Source: Deltaproteobacteria bacterium (GTDB taxonomy: Bacteria > SAR324 > NAC60-12). From it: DNA of 36,816 nucleotides. Under the pieces are notes generated by a model that was not told the origin of the DNA, did no database searches, and saw only the letters and a program-made list of their open reading frames with translations. Positions 1 to 7,680 of the stretch are shown here, piece by piece (positions within the stretch are counted from its first letter, which is position 1; each line of letters starts with the position of its first letter). The DNA lies in the NCBI GenBank assembly GCA_002683655.1, contig NYTS01000007.1:55909-92724 (forward strand), in the 5' to 3' direction. The position numbers were made by a program, and so were the translations under genes.

Positions 1-182
1 CCTGATGAAGGCTGATACAGTCCATAGATGATGTTCATCAAAGTAGACTTACCAGCCCCGTTCTCTCCTAACAGAGCCAGGATTTCTCCTGGATTTAAGC
101 TTAAATTGACATTCTCGTTGGCCACAACTCCCGGAAAGTATTTACTGATCTGGCGAGCTTCCAGAACTGCGGATGCGCTCAC
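1..182 (-). CDS. ABC transporter ATPase, nucleoside/BMP type (partial)
   Basis: Only the first 60 codons are in the window; the gene continues past base 1. The start is a GTG whose GTGA overlaps the TGA stop of the preceding permease gene (4-bp overlap, bases 179-182), so the two are translationally coupled. The N-terminus has the usual ABC beta strands followed by a clear Walker [10 protein letters not shown], at about residue 41, then [10 protein letters not shown], typical of RbsA/YufO-type ATPases. Full-length relatives in BMP-type systems usually carry two nucleotide-binding domains in about 500 residues, which cannot be checked here. It is the last visible gene of the nucleoside uptake operon and should energise the two permeases upstream. 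Assignment as nucleoside importer rests on context (BMP protein and phosphorylases). Confidence 0.9.
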   Translation of the reverse strand, partial: MSASAVLEARQISKYFPGVVANENVNLSLNPGEILALLGENGAGKSTLMNIIYGLYQPSS

Positions 183-1219
183 TTGCTTCCCTCCGTATCG
201 TATGGCTTTCCTATGGCCGCTGGTGGACGTACTCGCCCCACCAGACCAGACACCGCCACAATCGTCACTATGTAGGGGAGCATGGATACAAACTGCCGCG
301 GAATGGTTGTCACCCCAGCCAGGAGAAATTCATTCTGCAGGGCCTGAGTGTAGCCAAATAGTGTTGCGGCACCCAAAGCTCCGATAGGTGTCCAGTTGCC
401 AAAAATCATTGCTGCCAGCGAGATAAATCCTCGGCCTGCGGTCATTCCTTCCTGAAATTGCCCGACTGCCTCCAAAACAAGAAATCCTCCGGCTAGTCCG
501 GCCAGCATTCCACCCAACATTGTGTTGACATAACGTTGCCGATTGACGTTGATGCCCTCCGTGTCCGCAGCTCGTGGATGCTCCCCAACTGCTCGTGTGC
601 GTAGTCCCCAGCGGGTATAAAAAATTGCAACATGTACAACGAAGACCATCACCAACGCTACGTAAGTGATGGGTGCATTATTAAATAGGACAGGTCCAAT
701 TACTGGGATTTCGGAGAGGAGTGGGATTGGAATTGGTGTAAATTTTCCTGCTGAAATTGCATCACGATCATAGAGATAGGAGGAAAGGCCTGCCGCTAGA
801 ATAATGATCACGGTTCCTGAGATGATTTGATCCATTCTAAAACGGATCGAGAAAAGCCCATGTAGCAATCCCATCAGTCCGCCCACTCCCAATGCCACAA
901 GAACACTAAAAAGTAGACTTGCGTAAAGTGGCCAATCATTCGTAGAAGATTTTGCGACAAATCCTGCGAATGCTCCGGCAAGCATCATTCCCTCAATGCC
1001 AATATTGATGATACCCGAGCGCTCACAGAGGATTCCACTCAATGCCCCCAAAACCAGAGGAATGGCTGCACGGAGAGTGAAATTCAGAGCACTGATCCCG
1101 AAAAACACTCTCATCCATTTATTCTCTCCCAGTGGCGTGATCTCTACTAGAATTGCCATTACCATCATTAGCAGAGCCAAACAAACTGAGATGCGTGCAG
1201 TCCTTGACCAGAAAGTCAT
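179..1219 (-). CDS. ABC transporter permease, nucleoside type (YufQ-like)
   Basis: A 346-residue polytopic membrane protein of the BPD_transp_2 family. The sequence [20 protein letters not shown] at about residues 64-83 is the hallmark of the second permease (YufQ/NupQ type) of BMP-dependent nucleoside transporters. The EAA-like loop region near residues 213-231 ([19 protein letters not shown]) is where the ATPase should dock. The ATG is preceded by GGGAGG at a spacing of 8, and it starts one base after the stop of the first permease gene; its own stop overlaps the ATPase start. It forms the inner-membrane channel with the product of 1221-2369. Family call is firm; substrate is inferred from operon neighbours. 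Confidence 0.92.
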   Translation of the reverse strand: MTFWSRTARISVCLALLMMVMAILVEITPLGENKWMRVFFGISALNFTLRAAIPLVLGALSGILCERSGIINIGIEGMMLAGAFAGFVAKSSTNDWPLYASLLFSVLVALGVGGLMGLLHGLFSIRFRMDQIISGTVIIILAAGLSSYLYDRDAISAGKFTPIPIPLLSEIPVIGPVLFNNAPITYVALVMVFVVHVAIFYTRWGLRTRAVGEHPRAADTEGINVNRQRYVNTMLGGMLAGLAGGFLVLEAVGQFQEGMTAGRGFISLAAMIFGNWTPIGALGAATLFGYTQALQNEFLLAGVTTIPRQFVSMLPYIVTIVAVSGLVGRVRPPAAIGKPYDTEGSK

Positions 1220-1220
1220 T

Positions 1221-2369
1221 TCAAGAACCTCCCCAGCTTGTATTCAATTTTGTAGCATGTCCCTCATCACCACTGGACCGCAGACGGAATAGGGCCTTGA
1301 TGATCAATGGTGCTGCAACAAATGCCAATACCAGTGCCTGAATGACCTGAATAATATCTGCGGCAACTCCTGACTCAAACTGCATCTTGGCTGCTCCAGC
1401 ATCCAAAGCACCAAATAAAAAAGAAGCGATGACTACCCCAAAAGGATGGGTTTGGCCCAGCAGTGCGACTGTAATTCCATCAAAACCGACCTGACCACCG
1501 AACTCTGGGGCAAATTTATGATTCAAACCAAGTGTCTCTATTGTGCCCGCCAACCCTGCAAGAGCACCAGCAAGCCCCATTGTCAGCACGACGGTTTTTT
1601 CCACACGAATTCCCGCATATCGGGCTGCCTTTGGATTTTGACCAACGGTTCTAATTTCAAAGCCGATCGTGGTCTTGTAAATTAACCACCAGACTACGAC
1701 CACTGCGATCAAGGCTAGAAACACCCCATAATGTACACGATAAGGTGGACCAAAAAGCCATGGAATTTGTGCAGATTCAAAGACATCTGGTGTTTCTGAA
1801 ATTGCCCTCGCTGTCCGATCCCAAAGTGGACCAGGAGTTTGACCTTGTGTTCCCCCAGCGTATACCGTCCACCCAGCAAAAAGAGATGCCAGGTAATTCA
1901 TCATGATTGTGACGATGACTTCATGAGCCCCTGTCGTTACTTTCAAAAGTCCTGGGATCGCCCCCCAGATCATTCCTCCAAGCATCCCGCTTAAAATTGC
2001 CAGAGGGAGATGAATGATCATTGGAAGCCCTTCAAAATGAATCCCAATTGCCACCGAGCAAACGGAACCCATCACAAACTGCCCAGATGCCCCAATATTG
2101 AAGAGCCCAGCTTTAAACGCGACAGCCACAGAGAGACCCGTGAGAATAAAGGGAGTCATCTTTCGAATAGTGACACTCCAAGCGCGCCCACTTCCAAAAG
2201 CTCCCTGGAAAAGCCCCTGATATGCCTGAATAGGATCATCTCCAAAAGCCAGCATCACCACTGCCCCGGCTACAAGCGCTGTCAGCAGAGCAAGAAATGG
2301 GATCAGCAGGACACCAAGGAAGAGTCGCTTTTGAATACTTTTGGGTTCTTTGGAATTTGCCTGTGCCAT
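1221..2369 (-). CDS. ABC transporter permease, nucleoside type (YufP-like)
   Basis: A 382-residue BPD_transp_2 permease with about eight to ten hydrophobic segments. The motif AFKAGLFNIGASGQFVMGSV at about residues 84-103 and GQNPKAARYAGI near residue 243 match the first permease of BMP-type nucleoside systems (YufP/NupP type). An N-terminal cytoplasmic stretch of about 16 residues precedes the first membrane segment. It follows the binding-protein gene after an 84-bp gap that holds a strong hairpin (2404-2429) and is followed by the second permease gene after a single base. It should pair with that permease. No obvious Shine-Dalgarno sequence lies close to the ATG, so its translation may be weaker than that of the binding protein. 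Confidence 0.92.
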   Translation of the reverse strand: MAQANSKEPKSIQKRLFLGVLLIPFLALLTALVAGAVVMLAFGDDPIQAYQGLFQGAFGSGRAWSVTIRKMTPFILTGLSVAVAFKAGLFNIGASGQFVMGSVCSVAIGIHFEGLPMIIHLPLAILSGMLGGMIWGAIPGLLKVTTGAHEVIVTIMMNYLASLFAGWTVYAGGTQGQTPGPLWDRTARAISETPDVFESAQIPWLFGPPYRVHYGVFLALIAVVVVWWLIYKTTIGFEIRTVGQNPKAARYAGIRVEKTVVLTMGLAGALAGLAGTIETLGLNHKFAPEFGGQVGFDGITVALLGQTHPFGVVIASFLFGALDAGAAKMQFESGVAADIIQVIQALVLAFVAAPLIIKALFRLRSSGDEGHATKLNTSWGGS

Positions 2370-2403
2370 GAAACGGTTGAGGCAGAATAAGAGGAGGGAG
2401 AGT

Positions 2404-2429
2404 GGAGGTGCTTACTTTCAAACACCTCC
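2404..2429 (-). promoter_or_regulatory. Intercistronic hairpin between binding-protein and permease genes
   Basis: On the minus strand GGAGGTG pairs perfectly with CACCTCC, and the stem can be extended by three more pairs (one a G-U) to leave a 6-base loop. No T-tract follows, so it does not look like a strong intrinsic terminator. Hairpins at this place in binding-protein operons commonly protect the upstream mRNA or reduce read-through, giving more binding protein than permease. That role is inferred here. Confidence 0.5.
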
Positions 2430-2453
2430 GAGAAGACTAGGGAATCAACTTAA

Positions 2454-3467
2454 TTAGTTGCCGTAGCCTGTTTTGATGATCCCACTGTCCAGTCCAGCTT
2501 TTGCCGCTGTCAACATGTCCTTCAGAGACTGTGGAACTGCACTATCGAAATCATGAAATGGAGCCAAGCCGGCAGCTCCAAAGACATTTCCACCTTTGAA
2601 GGTCCCTGCTTGTGCTTGTCCGATCAGATCAGCAACGGCCGGTGTAATCAGCTTCATTGCGCTGGAGATTAAGCAAGGATGCGCTGCTGGAACAGTAAAC
2701 CACTGATCCGCATCCACGCCAATGCAGTAGACACCTTTTTGTGAAGCAACTTCCTGGAGAGCGCCATTTCCAGTAAGGCCACCTGCGCCAAAGATCACGT
2801 CGGCACCTTGATCCATCGCCTGCTTTGCTGTTGCCGCACCCCACTCTGGGTCAACAAAAGCCTGGCTGATTTCACCAGGATGATAAGTAGAAATGACATT
2901 AATTTTAGGATTTACAGATTTGGCACCAGCGATGTAACCCTCATTGAATGCGACAACAGGGGGTATCAGATCCGTTCCAAGGACCGCTGCAATGGTTCCA
3001 CTTTTTGTCATTCCAGCTGCCAACACGCCAGCCAAGAATCCAGATTGATCCTCATGGAAGATCAAGCCCGCCAAGTTGGGAAGCGCTTCACCTTGGTATT
3101 GGTCAACACCGATAAACAAAGTGTCTGGATTTTCCTTAGCAGCTTTAGTGGTTGCATCACCTAGAGCAAAACCAACCGTAACGATGACTTGGTACTCCGC
3201 TTCAATGAATTGAGCCAGATTATCTGCATAATCCTTGGCGTCTTGAGTTTCAATATACTTGATGTCTCGGTCTCCTGAACCGAGATTGGACTTGGCCAAC
3301 TCAACACCTTCCCAGGCAGATTGGTTAAAGCTGCGATCATTGACTCGTCCCACATCTGTCACCAATCCAACTTTAATTGTGGCAGCTGAGAGGGTTGTAA
3401 CGGCTAACAGCAGCATTACACTGCTCAACCATAGGACTGATAACCATGAGATTCGTGGCTTGGGCAT
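2454..3467 (-). CDS. BMP-family nucleoside-binding periplasmic protein
   Basis: A 337-residue exported solute-binding protein. The first about 29 residues form a Sec signal peptide (hydrophobic run ending TTLSAA) and mature sequence begins near TIKVGLVTDVGRVNDRSFNQ, the typical opening of the BMP/TmpC/Med family of purine and pyrimidine nucleoside-binding proteins. GFALGDATTKAAKENPDTLF and the later GADVIFGAGGLTGNG segment also fit the family. There is no lipobox cysteine, so it is likely a soluble periplasmic protein, as expected in a Gram-negative cell. A GAGGAG sequence about 6 bases before the ATG gives a strong start. It lies 97 bp after the phosphorylase gene and directly before the permeases. 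Confidence 0.92.
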   Translation of the reverse strand: MPKPRISWLSVLWLSSVMLLLAVTTLSAATIKVGLVTDVGRVNDRSFNQSAWEGVELAKSNLGSGDRDIKYIETQDAKDYADNLAQFIEAEYQVIVTVGFALGDATTKAAKENPDTLFIGVDQYQGEALPNLAGLIFHEDQSGFLAGVLAAGMTKSGTIAAVLGTDLIPPVVAFNEGYIAGAKSVNPKINVISTYHPGEISQAFVDPEWGAATAKQAMDQGADVIFGAGGLTGNGALQEVASQKGVYCIGVDADQWFTVPAAHPCLISSAMKLITPAVADLIGQAQAGTFKGGNVFGAAGLAPFHDFDSAVPQSLKDMLTAAKAGLDSGIIKTGYGN

Positions 3468-3564
3468 GAGGACTCCTCAGGAATGGTGAGTTGACTTTCA
3501 CTGACAGAAGTAATGTTAGATGGACAAGATAAACGCTAACAAACTTTGCCAAAAGGAAAGAAAA

Positions 3565-4911
3565 TTAGTCTTCTTCTACATCTTGGTCAAGGGCAATCCG
3601 GTCGTAAACGCAATTTGATTGGATATTTTTTTCTGGCTCATCAGCAATAACACACGCTTTCAGGATATTCAGAATCGCTTGCTCTGCTTCTGCTTTTGTA
3701 CGCGCGTGAACCAAGGCAATAGGTTGTTGCTGGCTCACGTAATCATTCAGATTCCCAAAATTTTCGAATCCAACTGCATAGTCAATTTGTTGGTCGGCGT
3801 GGGTTCTCCCTCCTCCCAAGTGGACTAGGGCCAGTCCAATTTGCCTGGCATCCATTTTCACAAGATAACCACTTTGCTTTGGCAGCACTGGGAAAAGCAC
3901 AGCAGCTTTTTCTAAATGATGGTCAAATTGCTCAACAAGATCAGTTGGCCCTCCTAGAGCTGCCACCATTTTTGCAAAACATTCTGCCCCTGACCCATCT
4001 TCCCGGGCATTTCTGATTCTAGCCCTACCATCCTCAGCAGAGGCAACTAAGCCCCCAAGAAAAAGTAATTCTCCACCGAGGGAGACGATGACTTGATCAA
4101 GACGAGGGTCAACCTTTTCGTTTTTTAGATATTTGATGGTTTCCAGAACTTCCAAGCCGTTCCCTACATTCAAACCAAGAACTTGGTTCATATCTGTAAG
4201 CAGTGCAGAGGTCTTTACTCCATTCTCATCAGCAACAGCAACTATGCTTTGAGCCAAAGCCATTGACTGATCGTGGGTTGGCATGAATGCACCGGATCCT
4301 GTTTTGACGTCCATTACCAAAGCATCCAATCCCGCAGCCAGTTTCTTGGAGAGTATTGAAGCCGTAATCAACGGAATGCTCTCGACGGTAGCTGTCACAT
4401 CTCGAATCGCATAAAGACGGCGATCTGCAGGAGCCAATTCTGAAGTTTGCCCAATGATGGCGACGCCTACCTCTCTGACAACTTGTCGTAATTTCGCCAA
4501 ATCTGGTGCAGTCTGATATCCAGGAATCGAATCCAGTTTATCCAGTGTCCCCCCCGTATGGCCCAGTCCACGACCAGAGATCATTGGCACATACCCCCCA
4601 CATGCCGCAACTAGGGGGGCCAGCATTAGACTTACCTTATCCCCGATACCCCCCGTGGAGTGCTTGTCCAAAACTGGACCATTTAGATCCTGGTTCTTCC
4701 AATTGAGGGTATCTCCAGAGTTCATCATTGCCCACGTTAATCCCGCACATTCTTTTGCGGTCATACCCTGAAAATAGACTGCCATTGCAAAGGCGGCGAC
4801 CTGGCCTTCACACAGTTGCCCAGAGGTCAATCCTCCAACCAAGAATTCAATTTCCGGCAGTGTCAGTTCCAGACCATCACGCTTCTTGCGAATCAATTCC
4901 TGGGGAATCAT
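3565..4911 (-). CDS. deoA: Thymidine / pyrimidine-nucleoside phosphorylase
   Basis: Splits thymidine, deoxyuridine and possibly uridine with phosphate to give the base and (deoxy)ribose-1-phosphate. At 448 residues it is close to the usual 430-440 of the family. The phosphate-binding and signature segments are intact: KHSTGGIGDK at residues 83-92, SGRGLGHTGGTLDKLDSIPG at about 112-131, and DVKTGSGAFM near 200. It starts 8 bp after the purine nucleoside phosphorylase stop and is followed after 97 bp by the nucleoside-binding protein gene, so it is part of one salvage and uptake unit. Whether it is strictly DeoA or the broader Pdp enzyme cannot be told from sequence alone; the symbol is therefore a best fit. 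Confidence 0.93.
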   Translation of the reverse strand: MIPQELIRKKRDGLELTLPEIEFLVGGLTSGQLCEGQVAAFAMAVYFQGMTAKECAGLTWAMMNSGDTLNWKNQDLNGPVLDKHSTGGIGDKVSLMLAPLVAACGGYVPMISGRGLGHTGGTLDKLDSIPGYQTAPDLAKLRQVVREVGVAIIGQTSELAPADRRLYAIRDVTATVESIPLITASILSKKLAAGLDALVMDVKTGSGAFMPTHDQSMALAQSIVAVADENGVKTSALLTDMNQVLGLNVGNGLEVLETIKYLKNEKVDPRLDQVIVSLGGELLFLGGLVASAEDGRARIRNAREDGSGAECFAKMVAALGGPTDLVEQFDHHLEKAAVLFPVLPKQSGYLVKMDARQIGLALVHLGGGRTHADQQIDYAVGFENFGNLNDYVSQQQPIALVHARTKAEAEQAILNILKACVIADEPEKNIQSNCVYDRIALDQDVEED

Positions 4912-4919
4912 CTGGTAGC

Positions 4920-5750
4920 CTAGTAATTTTTCAGGAAGTTTTTCAAAAGCTTTGTCATCCGCGGACCTGCCAAAGCTGCTTGCTCAAAGGTGTGAGTATG
5001 ACTCAATGATTCATCACTCAAGCCCGCAGCCTGATTAGTCACAATGGAAAGGGCAACAACCTTCAATCCAAAATAACGTGCCAAAATGATTTCGGGGACT
5101 GTGGACATCCCTACACAGTTTGCTCCCAAGGTCATCAGCATTCTGATTTCTGCTGGGGTTTCGAATTGTGGTCCTGTCATCCAAGCGTAGACGCCTCGTC
5201 TCAATGGGATATCAGCTTTGGATGCCTCTGATTCAATCAGCAGGTTTATTTCTGGATCTAGGGCGTTGGTCATGTTTACAAAGCGTTGGTCCCCTACCAC
5301 TCCAAACAACGGAGAGACACCAGTCATATTGATCGTATCCTCCAACAGCATCAGTGAACCTGGTGAAGAATCTGGATCCATGCTACCAGCCGCATTCGTC
5401 AACAGCAGTAATTCACAGCCTATCTGCTTCAGAACTCCGACAGGAACACGCATGTTATGCGCTTCTCCATGCTCATAAAAATGACTTCTGCCTCGTAGGA
5501 TGACAACAGGTGTAGTACCAACAGAACCAAACACAAGCTCCCCCCGATGCCCTCCAACAACTGGTTCTGGGAAGCCATCCAACTCAGAATATTGAATCGT
5601 TTGAGACTGGTCTATTTCATCGGAGAAATTACTGAGTCCTGAGCCAAAAATGATCGCAACCTTGGGAGTAAATTCCCCAATCTTTTCTTTGAGGATCCGA
5701 CTTGAATTCTTGATCTCTTTTTCAAAACTGTTTGGAGAGGGTTTAGTCAT
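4920..5750 (-). CDS. Purine nucleoside phosphorylase (trimeric type)
   Basis: Phosphorolysis of inosine, guanosine and their deoxy forms. The 276-residue length and motifs fit the PNP/MTAP family: phosphate loop GSGLSNFSDE near residue 36, LTNAAGSMD near 117, GPQFETPAEIRML near 193 and the C-terminal SIVTNQAAGL near 236. The Asn in the last motif is the base-binding residue known in trimeric PNPs. Its ATG overlaps the cytidine deaminase stop by ATGA (5747-5750), showing translational coupling. It ends 8 bp before the pyrimidine phosphorylase gene. PunA/XapA-type activity is likely; adenosine is normally a poor substrate for this family. I leave the symbol open because deoD, punA and xapA are used for different groups. 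Confidence 0.92.
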   Translation of the reverse strand: MTKPSPNSFEKEIKNSSRILKEKIGEFTPKVAIIFGSGLSNFSDEIDQSQTIQYSELDGFPEPVVGGHRGELVFGSVGTTPVVILRGRSHFYEHGEAHNMRVPVGVLKQIGCELLLLTNAAGSMDPDSSPGSLMLLEDTINMTGVSPLFGVVGDQRFVNMTNALDPEINLLIESEASKADIPLRRGVYAWMTGPQFETPAEIRMLMTLGANCVGMSTVPEIILARYFGLKVVALSIVTNQAAGLSDESLSHTHTFEQAALAGPRMTKLLKNFLKNY

Positions 5751-6184
5751 TGGGGCTCGTTGAGTAAGTATTCTGGACCGAAAGAGTGTGGAAGTAATTC
5801 TGCAAGCGTCTGACGCAATCTTAGTTGTTTAAGGTCCCCGATCAAGATAGGGGTTGTGGGCGCAGCGAATTCTCGTATTTTTTGACGACAGCCACCACAT
5901 GGAGTCACTGGATCTGGGCTTTCTCCAACAACTGCTATGGCTTTGATTTGCCTTCCTTCAGCCAAAATCATGGCAGCGATCGCCCCGGCCTCAGCGCAAG
6001 TTCCCTGTGGGTAAGCCGCATTTTCCACATTACAACCCTTGTGAAGCTTGCCCTGATCATCCAAGATAGCAGCTCCAACCAGAAATCTTGAGTAGGGTGC
6101 ATAAGCTTTCTTCCGAGCTTCTCGAGCTGCCTCTAAAAGCAGCCTCTCATCCAACATCGAATCATTTTCTGACATACTTTGCAT
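5747..6184 (-). CDS. cdd: Cytidine deaminase
   Basis: Hydrolytic deamination of cytidine and deoxycytidine to uridine and deoxyuridine, feeding the phosphorylase encoded two genes downstream. The 145-residue length is that of the small homotetrameric form. The zinc site is complete: Cys63 and the proton shuttle Glu65 in GTCAEAG, and Cys96 and Cys99 in TPCGGCRQ. CNVENAAYPQ at 51-60 is the substrate-binding segment. It is the first gene of the nucleoside operon and overlaps the next gene by 4 bp. Two in-frame ATGs (codons 1 and 4) are possible starts; neither has an ideal ribosome-binding site. Confidence 0.95.
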   Translation of the reverse strand: MQSMSENDSMLDERLLLEAAREARKKAYAPYSRFLVGAAILDDQGKLHKGCNVENAAYPQGTCAEAGAIAAMILAEGRQIKAIAVVGESPDPVTPCGGCRQKIREFAAPTTPILIGDLKQLRLRQTLAELLPHSFGPEYLLNEPQ

Positions 6185-6210
6185 TGCTCTATTTTTTGAT
6201 CCTTGACATG

Positions 6211-6239
6211 ATAATTAACTTACTAAAGCACTGAAACAA
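6211..6239 (-). promoter_or_regulatory. Candidate sigma-70 promoter of the nucleoside operon
   Basis: Reading the minus strand, TTGTTT (6239-6234) is followed after exactly 17 bases by AATTAT (6216-6211), about 27 bases before the cytidine deaminase ATG. Both hexamers are only partial matches, so this is a suggestion based on spacing and on the fact that cdd is the first gene of the operon. Confidence 0.3.
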
Positions 6240-6275
6240 GCGTTTAGAAAAAATTACTTGGTTCAAAGGGGTCCA

Positions 6276-6566
6276 TTGAAGGAAATCACTCGGAACATCA
6301 AATTTTTCATCCTGGCACTCATTGTTACTATGACTGGTATTTCCTGCAGTAACAATGCTGAGCAACCACCAAATATCAACTATGCAAGGTCTCAGTTCAA
6401 CGCTTGTGACCGCATCGGAGATTACAACGAAGTTCGTCAATGCGAAATCAAGATCAATGAGAGACGCTACCGTAATGCACAACTACAGACTGTTTTTCAG
6501 GAGAAAAAACCTCCCACTCCAGATCGAAGCAGTGAGCCAGTGATTCTCGCACCCAATCTTCCCTAG
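6276..6566 (+). CDS. Small exported protein, possible lipoprotein, unknown function
   Basis: An open frame of about 96 residues with no ATG near its start; the TTG at 6276 has AAGGGG just upstream, and a second TTG lies at 6258. The N-terminus has two basic residues and a hydrophobic run (FFILALIVTMTGISC) that could be a signal peptide; the Cys could be a lipid site, but Gly-Ile-Ser-Cys is a poor lipobox. The mature part is polar, with CDRIGDYNEVRQCEIKINER containing two Cys ten residues apart, then a Pro-rich tail. It is divergent from the nucleoside operon. I do not recognise a family. A similar arrangement of a helical pair with two Cys is seen in many small secreted proteins, but this says nothing about function. 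Confidence 0.55.
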   Translation: MKEITRNIKFFILALIVTMTGISCSNNAEQPPNINYARSQFNACDRIGDYNEVRQCEIKINERRYRNAQLQTVFQEKKPPTPDRSSEPVILAPNLP

Positions 6567-6662
6567 GTTCTTCAAAGAATTACTAGGGGGTATGTGGATC
6601 TCCAGTATGCCTTTTGAAATGAATATGTAGTATCATCAAAAGCAACTTATTTTATTTAGAGT

Positions 6663-7611
6663 TCACAACGCAGAAGTTGGCGTATAGCCACACATACGAC
6701 AGAGAGCATTTCCATACTGCTGTGCAACTTCCCTTAGCAGCCAAGGCAGTTGGTCGTTAAGTTCGTCAAATCCTCGGATCCTCATTTTTCTCAGACTGGC
6801 TTTGAGGAGCGCACCTAATCCTTCGATTGGATTGAAATGCGGTGAGTAGGGAGGCAGAAAGACCAAACGCATCAGGTTCTCTTCGAGCCACTCCTTGAGA
6901 GCACGAGCATGATGCACCTTAGGGTTGTCGAGAAACAGGACCTGGTTTTCCCTCAGATGAGTCTTGAGTTGGGTGAGCCATCCAATAAAACGCTCTGTAT
7001 TGAGTGTCCCGGAGAACGTTACGGGGACGAGAATCTGATCGTGTCCCAGCGCAGCAATGAGGGTTTGGCGCTGAGGATGGGTTGAGTAGTCGTAGCATAG
7101 GTACTCTTGGCCACTTGGGGCTCTCGCTCGCAAACGGGGCTACTCCCTCACGCTTGAGATCTCGTCCATAAAGACGAGGTCGACTAGCTTGATATCTCCG
7201 ATTTGCTTGATGTATTTATCGCGCTGCTCCTGCTATCGAGGGAGGGTGATACGCCAGGAGAAAAGCCGTTTTTTTGAGAGTCAACCGGAGTTTCCTAAAG
7301 TGTCGGCAGATCGTCATCTCGCTGACTCTTACCTGGCATTGTTCCTCAAGGTGGGCGGCATATTCGTGCAAAAACGCGTCTGGATGCAACTGGTGTTACT
7401 CAACAAGACAGCAGCTTTCTGCTTCACGAATTTTACCCGGGTTGCCACTACCCGGGCGACGCTGAAGATCATGTACGCCTCTTTGAATGAGACGTTGGAC
7501 CGTGCGAAGGGAAATGCCGCACGCTTCGGGGATGTGTGATTGGGACCAACCTTCACTACGCAGAGCGTGCACTCGGTGTCGAATTTTGCAAGTAGAGACA
7601 TGATAAGACAA
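6663..7611 (-). pseudogene. IS630-family transposase remnant (one frameshift, three stops)
   Basis: Reading the minus strand from the ATG at 7611, a helix-turn-helix N-terminus (SHIPEACGISLRTVQRLIQR) is followed by a TAA at 7398, then continues in frame with HQLHPDAFLHEYAAHLEEQC. A seven-base A run (plus strand T run 7269-7275) carries one extra base that shifts the frame. Beyond it KKRLFSWRITLPR is cut by TAG (7235), QEQRDKYIKQIGDIKLVDLV continues, and a second TAG lies at 7142. The last 156 codons are open. The DDE residues can all still be read: Asp in VFMDEISSV, Asp in LFLDNPKVHH, Glu in PPYSPHFNPIEG. The gene is dead but young: decay is limited to a few point events. Terminal inverted repeats are not obvious. 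Confidence 0.88.
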
Positions 7612-7680
7612 AATTAAAGTTAGAGACTATATTCCTGAAATATTAGGAAAAACCATTTTTATTCAAGATTCAGGGATTTC

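Noticed and set aside
6567-6662. Terminal inverted repeats of the IS630 copy
   Set aside because: No convincing match was found between the sequence here and that at 7612-7680, so element ends are left undefined.
7189-7539. Plus-strand 116-residue frame in the IS630 region
   Set aside because: It lies antisense to a recognisable transposase remnant and has no family character.
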